From CAZSAK01 sp964605155 (GTDB lineage Bacteria > Pseudomonadota > Gammaproteobacteria > SZUA-140), in assembly GCA_964605155.1 (NCBI GenBank), contig CAZSAK010000023.1, forward strand, positions 1-41,696: DNA of 41,696 bases, given 5' to 3'. The translations under genes were made by a program, and so were the position numbers. Below the pieces are notes generated by a model that worked only from the letters and a program-made list of their open reading frames with translations, made no database searches and was not told the DNA's origin. Positions 33,678 to 41,696 of the stretch are shown here, one piece after another (position 1 is the first letter of the stretch; every line of letters starts with the position of its first letter).

Positions 33678-34847
33678 ATGAATCTACATGAATACCAGGC
33701 CAAGGCGTTGTTCGGTGACTTCGGCGTCGAGGTTCCCGCCGGCCGGGTGATCGATGATGCCGCAACGGTAACGCATGCATTGTCCGAACTGGGCGGTGAA
33801 CGCTGGGTCATCAAGGCCCAGGTACATGCCGGCGGTCGCGGCAAATCGGGCGGCGTCAAACTCGCGGGCAATAAAACTGAGGCACTCGATACAGTCAGTG
33901 CGATGCTCGGGACACGGCTGGTCACCTATCAAACCGATGACCGCGGACAACCCGTCAATCAGGTCCTGATCGAACAACCCTGCGAGATCGCGAGGGAACT
34001 CTACCTTGGCGCGGTCGTTGACCGTGCGTTGCGACGGGTGGTGGTGATGGCGTCGACCGAAGGCGGCGTGGAAGTCGAGAAGGTGGCGGCCGAGACACCG
34101 GAAAAGATCCTGCGCACAGCGATCGACCCGATGGCCGGCCTGCAGCCCTATCAATGCCGCCAATTGGGTTTCGGCCTGAATCTCGAGGGCGATCAGCTCA
34201 AGCAATTTACCCGGTTGCTGACAGGTCTCACGCGGCTATTTGTCGAAAAGGATCTGAGCCTGCTAGAGATCAATCCACTCGTTGTTACCGCTGACGGCAG
34301 ACTGTTGTGCATCGATGCCAAGATCAATATCGACGACAACGCTCTGTATCGTCACCCCGAACTCGAGGCATTGCGCGATATCACCCAGGAGGATGCGCGT
34401 GAAAACAGGGCAAAACAATGGGATCTGAATTACATCGCCCTCGACGGCGACATCGGCTGCATGGTCAACGGTGCGGGACTGGCGATGGCCACCATGGACC
34501 TGATCAAGTTGCACGGCGGCAATCCCGCCAACTTCCTCGATGTCGGCGGCACAGCAACCAGGGACCGTGTGGCCGAGGCCTTCAAGATCATCCTCTCCGA
34601 TGACAACGTCAAGGGGGTGCTGGTGAATATCTTCGGAGGCATCGTACGCTGCGACATGATCGCAGAGGGGATCGTCGGCGCCGTCGAGGAGGTTGGCATA
34701 CAGGTGCCGGTGGTGGTCCGTCTGGAAGGCAACAACGCCGACCGTGGTCTGTCAATACTGGCGCAGAGCGGCCTTGCGATCATCACCGCCAAGGGTTTGA
34801 AGGAGGCTGCGGAAAAGGTCGTTGCGGCGGTCAGGACTTCCGGATGA
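33678..34847 (+). CDS. sucC: Succinyl-CoA synthetase, beta subunit
   Basis: A 389-residue ATP-grasp subunit that binds the nucleotide and, with SucD, converts succinyl-CoA to succinate with formation of ATP or GTP. The N-terminus MNLHEYQAKALFGDFGVEVP is diagnostic. The ATP-grasp residues include VIKAQVHAGGRGKSGGVKL, and the C-terminal CoA-ligase half contains FLDVGGTATRDRVAEAF and NIFGGIVRCDMIAEGI. It overlaps sucD by 4 bases (ATGA), the standard coupling. The 61-base gap after lpd holds no obvious terminator. Confidence 0.98.
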   Translation: MNLHEYQAKALFGDFGVEVPAGRVIDDAATVTHALSELGGERWVIKAQVHAGGRGKSGGVKLAGNKTEALDTVSAMLGTRLVTYQTDDRGQPVNQVLIEQPCEIARELYLGAVVDRALRRVVVMASTEGGVEVEKVAAETPEKILRTAIDPMAGLQPYQCRQLGFGLNLEGDQLKQFTRLLTGLTRLFVEKDLSLLEINPLVVTADGRLLCIDAKINIDDNALYRHPELEALRDITQEDARENRAKQWDLNYIALDGDIGCMVNGAGLAMATMDLIKLHGGNPANFLDVGGTATRDRVAEAFKIILSDDNVKGVLVNIFGGIVRCDMIAEGIVGAVEEVGIQVPVVVRLEGNNADRGLSILAQSGLAIITAKGLKEAAEKVVAAVRTSG

Positions 34848-35716
34848 GCGTACTGGTCGACAAGGACACGCGTGTCATCTGCCAGGGTTTCACCGGCAAA
34901 CAGGGAACCTTCCACTCCGAGCAGGCGATCGCATATGGTACCCGCATGGTGGGCGGAATCACACCCGGCAAGGGCGGCCAGACCCATCTCGAATTGCCCG
35001 TGTTCAATACTGTCAGGGACGCGGTACATGAAACTGCGGCCGACGCATCGGTGATCTATGTCCCGGCACCGTTTTGCAAAGACGCCATCCTCGAGGCCGT
35101 CGACGGCGGCATCAAACTGATCGTCTGCATTACCGAAGGCATTCCGACGCTCGACATGCTGGAGGTCAACAACATCGTCAGACAGGCCGGGGTACGCCTG
35201 ATCGGTCCCAACTGTCCGGGTATCATCACTCCCGGTGCGTGCAAGATCGGCATCATGCCGGGTGCCATCCACATGCCCGGCTCGGTAGGCGTGGTATCAC
35301 GCTCGGGGACCCTGACCTATGAGGCGGTCAAACAGAGCACCGATCTGGGTTTCGGACAGAGCACCTGTATCGGGATAGGCGGCGATCCATTGCCGGGAAC
35401 GACCTTTGTCGATTGCCTGGAGCTGTTTGAACAGGATCCACAAACCAGGGCCATTCTCATGGTTGGCGAGATCGGAGGCAGCGCCGAAGAGGAAGCGGCT
35501 GAATTCATCAAGCATCATGTCACCAAACCGGTAGTCGCCTATATCGCAGGTGTAACCGCGCCCAAGGGCAAGCGCATGGGGCATGCCGGCGCTATCATCA
35601 CCGGTGGCAAAGGCACCGCCGCGGAAAAGTATGCGGCACTAGAAAATGCCGGCGTGACGACGGTCAAATCACCGGCGGAAATGGGCAACGCGCTCAAAGA
35701 CATCCTACCAGGCTGA
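34844..35716 (+). CDS. sucD: Succinyl-CoA synthetase, alpha subunit
   Basis: A 290-residue alpha subunit that binds CoA and carries the phosphohistidine intermediate. The CoA-binding motif GFTGKQGTFHSEQAI is at 15-29, GPNCPGIITPGACKIGIMPG is at about 121-140, and the phosphorylated histidine is H247 in KRMGHAGAIITGGKGTA. It follows sucC with a 4-base overlap. It ends the operon, 59 bases before lgt. Confidence 0.98.
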   Translation: MSVLVDKDTRVICQGFTGKQGTFHSEQAIAYGTRMVGGITPGKGGQTHLELPVFNTVRDAVHETAADASVIYVPAPFCKDAILEAVDGGIKLIVCITEGIPTLDMLEVNNIVRQAGVRLIGPNCPGIITPGACKIGIMPGAIHMPGSVGVVSRSGTLTYEAVKQSTDLGFGQSTCIGIGGDPLPGTTFVDCLELFEQDPQTRAILMVGEIGGSAEEEAAEFIKHHVTKPVVAYIAGVTAPKGKRMGHAGAIITGGKGTAAEKYAALENAGVTTVKSPAEMGNALKDILPG

Positions 35717-35775
35717 CCTGATACAGTAAGCGCTCTACAAGGGCATTTGACGACGGTGGTATACTCATCGTCGCC

Positions 35776-36591
35776 ATGCTGACATATCCCGATATCGATC
35801 CCGTCGCCTTTCGTATTGGTCCAGTTCAGGTTCATTGGTACGGCATTATGTACCTCGTTGGTTTTGCCGCTGCATGGTGGTTGGGTCAACGGCGGGCCGC
35901 TTCGCCAAACAGTTTCCTGCGACCCGAACAGGTCGGCGATCTGATCTTCTATGGCGCGCTGGGTGCCGTGCTGGGCGGTCGTATCGGTTATGTATTATTC
36001 TATGATATTGGCGCCTACCTGGCGGAACCTTTGAACATCTTCAAGATATGGCAGGGCGGCATGTCGTTTCACGGCGGCCTGCTGGGTGTATTGACGGCGA
36101 TGTGGCTGTTCGCCAGAAAACAAGGGCGTGCGTTCTTTGAGGTAACGGATTTTATCGCACCGCTCGTGCCAATCGGCCTGGGCGCCGGCAGGATCGGCAA
36201 TTTCATCAACGGGGAACTGTGGGGTCGTGTCAGTCACGTGCCATGGGCGATGGTGTTTCCCGATCCCCGCGCCGGCGGTCTGCCGCGGCATCCATCGCAA
36301 CTCTACGAGGCCTGCCTGGAAGGTTTGGCGTTGTTTGTGATTTTGTGGTTGTATTCCCGCAGGCCGCGGCCGACGATGGCCGTTTCAGGCATGTTCCTGA
36401 TCTGTTACGGCATGTTTCGTTTTGTGCTGGAATTTACCCGTATGCCAGATGCACAGATCGGTTTTGTCGCCTTTGGCTGGCTGACGATGGGACAAATTTT
36501 ATCCGCGCCTATGGTGCTGGCGGGCGCCGGTCTGATATGGTGGTCCTACCGACGTCAGGAACACAAACCATCGCCCGATCAGACTTCATGA
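35776..36591 (+). CDS. lgt: Prolipoprotein diacylglyceryl transferase
   Basis: A 271-residue inner-membrane enzyme with about seven segments that attaches diacylglycerol to the lipobox cysteine of prolipoproteins. The family signature GRIGNFINGELWGR is present, together with the catalytic-loop GGMSFHGGLLG and HPSQLYEACLEG. The start MLTYPDIDPVAFRIGPVQVH is the usual N-terminus. It is followed after 20 bases by thyA, the common lgt-thyA pairing, and then folA. Confidence 0.97.
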   Translation: MLTYPDIDPVAFRIGPVQVHWYGIMYLVGFAAAWWLGQRRAASPNSFLRPEQVGDLIFYGALGAVLGGRIGYVLFYDIGAYLAEPLNIFKIWQGGMSFHGGLLGVLTAMWLFARKQGRAFFEVTDFIAPLVPIGLGAGRIGNFINGELWGRVSHVPWAMVFPDPRAGGLPRHPSQLYEACLEGLALFVILWLYSRRPRPTMAVSGMFLICYGMFRFVLEFTRMPDAQIGFVAFGWLTMGQILSAPMVLAGAGLIWWSYRRQEHKPSPDQTS

Positions 36592-36611
36592 AAACCTGAG
36601 CGTATGAGTTC

Positions 36612-37406
36612 ATGAAACAATATCTTGATTTACTACGTCATGTAAAACAACATGGCGTCCGCAAGGATGACCGTACCGGCACCGGTACCATGAGTGTTTT
36701 CGGTTACCAGATGCGCTTTGATCTGGCGTATGGGTTTCCGCTGGTCACCACCAAGAAGGTCCATCTCAGAAGCATCATTCATGAACTATTGTGGTTCCTC
36801 TCCGGTGATACCAATGTCGGTTATCTCCGTGATAAAGGCGTGTCGATCTGGGACGAATGGGCTGATGAACACGGAGAACTCGGTCCGATCTATGGTTATC
36901 AGTGGCGTTCCTGGCCGACCCCCGACGGCGGGCACATCGATCAGATCACAAACGTCATCAGGATGATCCAGGCCAATCCCGATTCGCGCCGTTTGATCGT
37001 AAGTGCCTGGAACGTGGCGGATATCGAGAAGATGAAACTGCCGCCGTGTCATGCCTTTTTCCAGTTCTATGTGGCTGACGGCAAACTCTCGTGCCAGCTC
37101 TATCAGCGCAGCGCCGATATCTTTCTCGGCGTGCCGTTCAACATTGCCTCCTATGCCCTGCTGACCATGATGATTGCCCAAACCACCGGCCTGCAGTATG
37201 GCGAATTCATACACACACTTGGCGATGCACATCTGTATCTCAATCACCTCGAACAGGCCACACAACAATTACAGCGTACCCCGTACCCCTTGCCACAGAT
37301 GTATCTGAATCCTGATATCGCGTCGCTATTCGATTTCAGTTACGATGATTTCAAACTGGTGGACTATCAGGCGCATTCTCATATCAAGGCACCGGTTGCC
37401 GTCTGA
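36612..37406 (+). CDS. thyA: Thymidylate synthase
   Basis: A 264-residue enzyme that methylates dUMP to dTMP with methylene-tetrahydrofolate. The catalytic cysteine is C146 in LPPCHAFFQFYV, and RTGTGTMSVFGYQMRFDL, YQRSADIFLGVPFNIA and the C-terminal HIKAPVAV are standard. The length equals that of the E. coli enzyme. It lies between lgt and folA, so folate turnover and dTMP synthesis are co-located. Confidence 0.98.
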   Translation: MKQYLDLLRHVKQHGVRKDDRTGTGTMSVFGYQMRFDLAYGFPLVTTKKVHLRSIIHELLWFLSGDTNVGYLRDKGVSIWDEWADEHGELGPIYGYQWRSWPTPDGGHIDQITNVIRMIQANPDSRRLIVSAWNVADIEKMKLPPCHAFFQFYVADGKLSCQLYQRSADIFLGVPFNIASYALLTMMIAQTTGLQYGEFIHTLGDAHLYLNHLEQATQQLQRTPYPLPQMYLNPDIASLFDFSYDDFKLVDYQAHSHIKAPVAV

Positions 37407-37470
37407 AACAACCGGCCCGAATGTTCCGTCAGCCGCTATGGAAATGCTGAATCCATCAGGTATGAGCTAA

Positions 37471-37974
37471 ATGATGATCTCCCTGATTGCGGCGATGGCG
37501 GAGAATCGCGTCATCGGCCAGGACAATCAACTGCCGTGGCATCTGCCTGCTGACCTCAAGCACTTCAAACGGCTGACTATGGGTAAACCCGTCGTGATGG
37601 GACGCAGGACCTTTGATTCGATCGGACGGCCGTTGCCGGGGCGGGCAAATATCATTATCACTGCTGACACCGGCTTTCGTGCGCAGCAGGACTGTATCGT
37701 GGTTCACTCGATCAAGGAGGCCTTTGAGGCCGCTGTCAAGGTAGCGGGATCAAACGATGAGTTAATGGTGATCGGCGGCGCTTCCCTGTATAAACAAACC
37801 CTGCCGCTCGCGGATCGCATTTATCTGACGCTGATTCATCACGATGTTGAGGGTAACGCCCTCTTCCCGCATTATGATGCACAAGAATGGCAGGAAATCG
37901 AACGCTCGGATCATGAACCTGACGAGCGCAATCCCTTTGCCTACAGTTTTACAGTGATGCAGCGGAACAAATAG
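37471..37974 (+). CDS. folA: Dihydrofolate reductase
   Basis: A 167-residue NADPH-dependent enzyme that regenerates tetrahydrofolate after ThyA. It shows ISLIAAMAENRVIGQDNQLPWHLPADLKHFK, with the conserved Trp and Asp that bind substrate, KPVVMGRRTFDSIGRPLPGR and VIGGASLYKQTLPLADRIYLT. The start is an ATG-ATG pair, and the second ATG (37474) is equally possible. It converges on the zapG-like gene with 8 bases between the stop codons. Confidence 0.97.
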   Translation: MMISLIAAMAENRVIGQDNQLPWHLPADLKHFKRLTMGKPVVMGRRTFDSIGRPLPGRANIIITADTGFRAQQDCIVVHSIKEAFEAAVKVAGSNDELMVIGGASLYKQTLPLADRIYLTLIHHDVEGNALFPHYDAQEWQEIERSDHEPDERNPFAYSFTVMQRNK

Positions 37975-37982
37975 ATACAGGA

Positions 37983-38429
37983 TCAGTGGAACCTGTCATC
38001 GCGCACCGATTCATCCTGTACCGGCTCTTGCGGATGTTCACCATACCATCCTTCATCGACCCCTTCCCCGGACTGTCTGTTGCTGTCCGCAGCGGTTTCG
38101 TCATTGGCTGAAAGCTGCGGCTCGGCAGTTTGCATATCCTCGATCTTGATGGCATCGTTGTTGGAAAATCGCTGTGCACCCTCTGCAAGGTGCGTATAGA
38201 CCGAACGATAGTTTGCCGTGAGGGCATTGACCAGTTCCGCCGTCTTGGAAAAATGCTCGGTAACCTGGCCCTTGAATGCTACGAGTTCCTCGCGTGTCTG
38301 CTTGAGTTCCGCGTCCAGTTCCTTGGCTCGCCTGATCGCGGCATTACCCGAGCGCGCCAGATACACACCGCATGCGCCACCGAAGAACAATCCGAACGCC
38401 AAGGTCACAATGATCACTAACCCGTCCAT
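37983..38429 (-). CDS. YhcB/ZapG-like DUF1043 membrane protein
   Basis: A 148-residue protein with one N-terminal membrane helix (about 4-24) followed by a coiled-coil region (AIRRAKELDAELKQTREELVAFKGQV) and the conserved HFSKTAELVNALTANYRSVYTHLAEGAQRF segment. The acidic tail from about residue 97 is low in complexity. The family (DUF1043, YhcB/ZapG) links envelope biogenesis and cell division in E. coli. The membrane anchor faces the cytoplasm with the coil inside. It is convergent with folA. Confidence 0.85.
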   Translation of the reverse strand: MDGLVIIVTLAFGLFFGGACGVYLARSGNAAIRRAKELDAELKQTREELVAFKGQVTEHFSKTAELVNALTANYRSVYTHLAEGAQRFSNNDAIKIEDMQTAEPQLSANDETAADSNRQSGEGVDEGWYGEHPQEPVQDESVRDDRFH

Positions 38430-38842
38430 AACTTCACCCCCGCCATGACTCTAAATACCTATTGAAACACAGCTTATGTCGTTTTCACTGGGTGGGTCAA
38501 CAGAACATCCCGTTGAAGGTACGATTCTCTCAAGTTTGTATGGCCACTAACCCTAATATTATCAACTAGATAACATATTAATCCCGCTTGAGCAAGGATC
38601 CCCAAATGACCGCAGCCAGCACTCAAAAACCCTCGAGACCATCGAGGATCGCCCCAAGTAACTGGGCGGTCTTCCGAATGAACATCGAGTTCGTATCCAG
38701 TTCGTGGTCCAGTCAAGGCTCGCCATACCGATAACAGTCAACGACGCAAGGCCTGACGATAATTGCACAGAAATCATCCTGCATGGCATTCAAGATCTAT
38801 TTGGTTTAACCTGAATTCAAACGGACGTTGCCGAATCATGTT
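38430..38842. other. Intergenic region, possible degraded DNA
   Basis: About 410 bases without a convincing gene. On the minus strand a short peptide frame (about 38630-38700) reads LDHELDTNSMFIRKTAQLLG and continues briefly before a stop, which looks protein-like. It could be a gene remnant but matches no family known to me. No RNA gene, terminator or mobile-element end was identified. Confidence 0.3.
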
Positions 38843-38880
38843 ATGAATCCACGCCAACCCAAACTGTTGATGGCTGTCAT

Positions 38881-39096
38881 GTGGCCTGTCTTACGATTAT
38901 TTCAGCCGTTTGTTGGCATTCGGTTGAGGAAATTCATTACCTGAAATCCTTTTTCCCGCAGCAGTTTACCGTTGAAGAAACCTATTATGCAGCCAGGATC
39001 GAGACCATCAAGATAGAAATCATCAGCCTGCCCTTGATCCTGATTATCGGGATCTGCCTGTATCTGCTGAGCAATATCAGGAATAACACCCGCTGA
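38881..39096 (+). CDS. Small membrane protein, possibly frameshifted
   Basis: A 71-residue frame from a GTG at 38881. It has a short hydrophobic start (CLTIISAVCW), a polar middle with FFPQQFTVEETYYAARIETIKIEI, and a strong membrane helix (ISLPLILIIGICLYLLSNI). An ATG at 38843 in another frame begins MNPRQPKLLMAVMWP, a natural beginning for the same first helix. Joining the two by a single-base shift near 38875-38885 gives a normal two-helix protein. Either the gene is broken, the sequence has an error, or the shorter GTG form is real. The function is unknown. It lies 11 bases before pgl, so it may be co-transcribed with it. Confidence 0.4.
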   Translation: MACLTIISAVCWHSVEEIHYLKSFFPQQFTVEETYYAARIETIKIEIISLPLILIIGICLYLLSNIRNNTR

Positions 39097-39107
39097 TCCG
39101 GCAAAAC

Positions 39108-39863
39108 ATGGATATCCGGCGTCATTCCATCCACGTCTTTCCTGACCTTGCAGCACTCAACGCGGCCGTCACCGAGCGCTGGCGAAAACTGGCAGTGGAT
39201 GCTGTCAATGATCACGGCGAGTTTCATGTCGCGTTATCAGGCGGGTCAACCCCGAGGCATTTCTATGAACAACTGGCAGCGCCGGAACCGGCGAAGGTCT
39301 TGCCGTGGCAAGCAACACATATCTATTTCGGTGACGAACGTTGTGTCTCACCCGATCATAAGGACAGCAATTTTCACATGGCCAGCGAGGCCCTGTTGAG
39401 ACATGTGCCAATCCCCAAACACCAGATACACAGGATCGAGGCGGAGATTCCCGAACCGGCCATAGGCGCATCACGCTATGAACAACAACTGGCTGCATCA
39501 CTGCCGCGGGATAACCGTAACGGTAAATACTTTGATCTGATTATGCTGGGGCTGGGGCCCGATGGCCATATCGCCTCTTTGTTTCCCGACAGTGCCATCC
39601 TCGCGGAACACAGCAAACTGGTCGCCGCCGTCCATGTCGATAAAATTCAGGCCTGGCGCATCAGCCTGACCTTTCTCGCTATCGGGCTTGCGCGACATGT
39701 GATCATCCTCGTTGCCGGTGAAAACAAATCGGATATTATTGCTAAGGTGCTAGGCAACCGACCTCATTCAGAAACATTCCCGGTGGAGATGATTCCTTCA
39801 TCCGTAACCCCGGAATGGTATCTCGATGCCCTGGCGGCGGAACTGCTGGTCGATACGCGCTGA
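39108..39863 (+). CDS. pgl: 6-phosphogluconolactonase
   Basis: A 251-residue enzyme that hydrolyses 6-phosphogluconolactone in the oxidative pentose phosphate or Entner-Doudoroff route. The diagnostic motifs are FHVALSGGSTPRHFYEQL, IYFGDERCVSPDHKDSNF and LIMLGLGPDGHIASLFP. Its length matches the NagB/DevB-type enzymes. It precedes glk by one base, so the two sugar-phosphate entry genes form an operon, perhaps with the small membrane protein upstream. No zwf is in the window. Confidence 0.95.
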   Translation: MDIRRHSIHVFPDLAALNAAVTERWRKLAVDAVNDHGEFHVALSGGSTPRHFYEQLAAPEPAKVLPWQATHIYFGDERCVSPDHKDSNFHMASEALLRHVPIPKHQIHRIEAEIPEPAIGASRYEQQLAASLPRDNRNGKYFDLIMLGLGPDGHIASLFPDSAILAEHSKLVAAVHVDKIQAWRISLTFLAIGLARHVIILVAGENKSDIIAKVLGNRPHSETFPVEMIPSSVTPEWYLDALAAELLVDTR

Positions 39864-39864
39864 C

Positions 39865-40887
39865 ATGAAGGTCCTGGCGGGAGATATCGGCGGAACCAAG
39901 ACACTGATGCAGATCGCAGCGGCATCCAACAATGGCTACCAGGTGGTTGCAGAGCATTCATATGCCAGCGCCGACCATGCGGAATTTTCCGATATTGTCT
40001 CAATATTCCTGAAACAACAGGCAACACACGCCGATGATATCGCCGCTGCCTGTTTCGGTGTCGCGGGTCCAATATCGGTTGGCCCGGGTCACCAGACTGC
40101 GAAGGTCACCAATCTTACCTGGCGACTCGATACCCGACAGCTTGCCGGCTTGATCGGTATTGATCAGGTTTATCTCATTAACGATTTTCAGGCAGTGGGA
40201 TACGGCATCGAAACACTGGATGACGCCGACCTGCACACCCTGCAAACGGGCAATCCCAGGTCACATGCCCCGCGGAGCATACTCGGCGCGGGAACAGGCC
40301 TTGGTGTAGCGCAGCTCGTCTGGCAACGTGATCACTATACCGTGGTCGCCACCGAGGGCGGGCATATCGATTTTGCACCAGTCACAGGTCATCAGGTCGG
40401 CTTGCTCGAGTACCTGATGCTGCGGTACGAACATGTGTCCTATGAACGCCTGCTTTCGGGGCCGGGACTGGTGAATATATATGAGTACCTGTGCCAGACA
40501 GGAAACGAGAACCCGTCGTTGCGTGAGATGATGCAACATTCCGATCCCGCCGCCGCGATCACGCGTTTTGCCGACGAGCACAATGATGCGCTCGCCAACG
40601 AGGCACTGGATCTTTTCATCAGTATCTATGGTGCAATGGCCGGCAATCTTGCACTGATCAATCTGTCTTTCGGCGGAGTCTATGTGGCCGGGGGTATCGC
40701 CCCGCGGATGATCGGGCGTCTCGGCTCAGGCGGGTTCATGCATAACTTTATCCATAAAGGCCGAATGAAGCCCCTTCTCGAGTCCATGCCCGTCCACGTA
40801 GTCATGAATCCGAAGGTTGGCGTGAGGGGGGCGGGTCGTGCGGCCATTTATCTGATCGATCAGGCGACAGATGACACTGCCTCATAA
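39865..40887 (+). CDS. glk: Glucokinase
   Basis: A 340-residue glucokinase of the bacterial Glk group that phosphorylates glucose with ATP. The phosphate-binding loop is LAGDIGGTKTLMQI (residues 4-17), the catalytic Asp is in LINDFQAVGYG, and GAGTGLGVAQLVW, EGGHIDFAP and VAGGIAPRM follow. The ATG at 39865 lies one base after the pgl stop codon; an upstream start would overlap pgl. Glucose use by an autotroph with a full oxidative TCA branch supports a facultative lifestyle. It converges on gyrB, with 42 bases between the stop codons. Confidence 0.95.
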   Translation: MKVLAGDIGGTKTLMQIAAASNNGYQVVAEHSYASADHAEFSDIVSIFLKQQATHADDIAAACFGVAGPISVGPGHQTAKVTNLTWRLDTRQLAGLIGIDQVYLINDFQAVGYGIETLDDADLHTLQTGNPRSHAPRSILGAGTGLGVAQLVWQRDHYTVVATEGGHIDFAPVTGHQVGLLEYLMLRYEHVSYERLLSGPGLVNIYEYLCQTGNENPSLREMMQHSDPAAAITRFADEHNDALANEALDLFISIYGAMAGNLALINLSFGGVYVAGGIAPRMIGRLGSGGFMHNFIHKGRMKPLLESMPVHVVMNPKVGVRGAGRAAIYLIDQATDDTAS

Positions 40888-40929
40888 ATAACATTATAAT
40901 TCAGTAAGTTAACAATATTCTGGCAGTGC

Positions 40930-41696
40930 TTAGATGTCGAGGTTGGCCACCGTCAGGGCGTGCTTTTCGATAAAATCCCGGCGTGGTTCAACATGGTCGC
41001 CCATCAGGGTGGTAAAGATCTCATCTGCGGCAACGGCGTCCTCCACCTTCACGTTCAGCAGTCGTCGCGAGTCGGCGTTCATGGTGGTCTTCCACAATTG
41101 ATCGGGATTCATCTCACCCAACCCCTTGTAGCGCTGGATCTGTTGACCGCGTTTCGCCTCATCCAGCAACCATATATAAGCCTGTTTGAAGCTGCTTACC
41201 TCCTGGCGGCGCTCCCCGCGCTCGACATAGGCGCCCTCACTGATCAATCCTTCCAGCTGCCGCCCCATATCGATTATGCTAAGGTATTCACCCGAATTAA
41301 AAAACTCACGGTTCAGATCACGAATATTCGGTACGCCATGAATATGCTCGGTAATAATCGCCTTCCATGAGACCTCACCCGCCGGCTGGATAATCTCGAC
41401 CGTATAACGCAGGGTGGCATTATCATCGCCGTTCAGTCGCGTAACGAGTTCATCGAACCACTGCTTGACCTTCTCCATATCGTGCAGGTCCTCATCGATC
41501 AGCGGCGGCATATAGATCATCTTTTCTAGGGCATTCGCGCTAATCCGTTTCGACATGCGTGAAATGCTGGTCATTACCTGCATATACTTGCGCGCTATGA
41601 CATCAAGCGCTTGATCATGGATAGGAGGCATATCAGAAGATACATACAACTGCGCACCCTCAATGGCAGACTGCAGCAGGTAAGTGTTCAATTCGG
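40930..41696 (-). CDS. gyrB: DNA gyrase subunit B, C-terminal part (cut by window edge)
   Basis: The last 255 or so residues of GyrB; the rest lies beyond position 41696. The reading frame is open to the edge (ELNTYLLQSAIEGAQLY). The C-terminal Toprim-associated domain is visible: LDEAKRGQQIQRYKGLGEMNPDQLWKTTM, then RRLLNVKVEDAVAADEIFTTLMGDHVEPRRDFIE, and the end ALTVANLDI. The inserted segment with DMEKVKQWFDELVTRLNGDD is the gammaproteobacterial insertion. GyrB supplies the ATPase for negative supercoiling. No start can be given here. Confidence 0.96.
   Translation of the reverse strand, partial: ELNTYLLQSAIEGAQLYVSSDMPPIHDQALDVIARKYMQVMTSISRMSKRISANALEKMIYMPPLIDEDLHDMEKVKQWFDELVTRLNGDDNATLRYTVEIIQPAGEVSWKAIITEHIHGVPNIRDLNREFFNSGEYLSIIDMGRQLEGLISEGAYVERGERRQEVSSFKQAYIWLLDEAKRGQQIQRYKGLGEMNPDQLWKTTMNADSRRLLNVKVEDAVAADEIFTTLMGDHVEPRRDFIEKHALTVANLDI

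Overview
This window looks like chromosomal DNA of a gammaproteobacterium that can fix CO2 through the Calvin cycle. The evidence is a red-type (form IC) RuBisCO operon with a divergent LysR regulator and a CbbX activase, a fructose-1,6-bisphosphatase, and ordinary proteobacterial housekeeping genes (sucAB-lpd-sucCD, lgt-thyA-folA, a yhcB/zapG-like gene, gyrB). No rRNA, tRNA, CRISPR array, insertion sequence or prophage was recognised. The species cannot be named from the sequence alone.

Layout. (1) 1-1335: a visibly AT-richer accessory end with a decayed small secreted-protein gene and an orphan secreted protein. (2) 1336-3734: an RNA-chaperone neighbourhood made of rhlE (minus strand), the remains of a cspA-type cold-shock gene that has no intact reading frame, and a small RRM protein. 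(3) 4049-7709: an ankyrin protein, an EamA exporter, a GST, a diguanylate cyclase and a gamma-glutamylcyclotransferase. (4) 7717-13514: the carbon-fixation island, cbbR <- -> cbbL-cbbS-cbbX, then an aldolase-like gene with a degenerate active site and a C-terminal Dabb domain, and an unknown gene. (5) 13586-14776: nhaA. (6) 15072-19475: the Anbu-type proteasome homologue with its usual partners, a circularly permuted ATP-grasp and an alpha-E protein, plus a zinc-ribbon metallopeptidase; no transglutaminase gene is present. (7) 19506-22490: small membrane, ferritin-like (EncFtn) and envelope proteins and a second RRM protein. (8) 22502-23512: fbp. (9) 23866-27879: an overlapping four-gene set for lipid-linked glycosylation or envelope modification (UPF0104, PAP2, GT2, ArnT-like). 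(10) 27994-35716: the 2-oxoglutarate dehydrogenase and succinyl-CoA synthetase operon. (11) 35776-40887: lgt, thyA, folA, zapG-like, a small membrane protein, pgl and glk. (12) 40930-41696: the C-terminal part of gyrB, cut by the window edge.

How it fits together. CbbLS carboxylates RuBP, CbbX keeps RuBisCO free of inhibitory sugar phosphates, Fbp supplies the bisphosphatase step, and CbbR probably controls the operon from the intergenic region. A complete oxidative 2-oxoglutarate branch with pgl and glk argues for a facultative or mixotrophic life rather than strict autotrophy. The least understood parts are the aldolase-Dabb gene and its unknown neighbour, the Anbu/ATP-grasp/alpha-E/metallopeptidase set, and an EncFtn gene that lacks both a cargo tail and an adjacent encapsulin shell gene.
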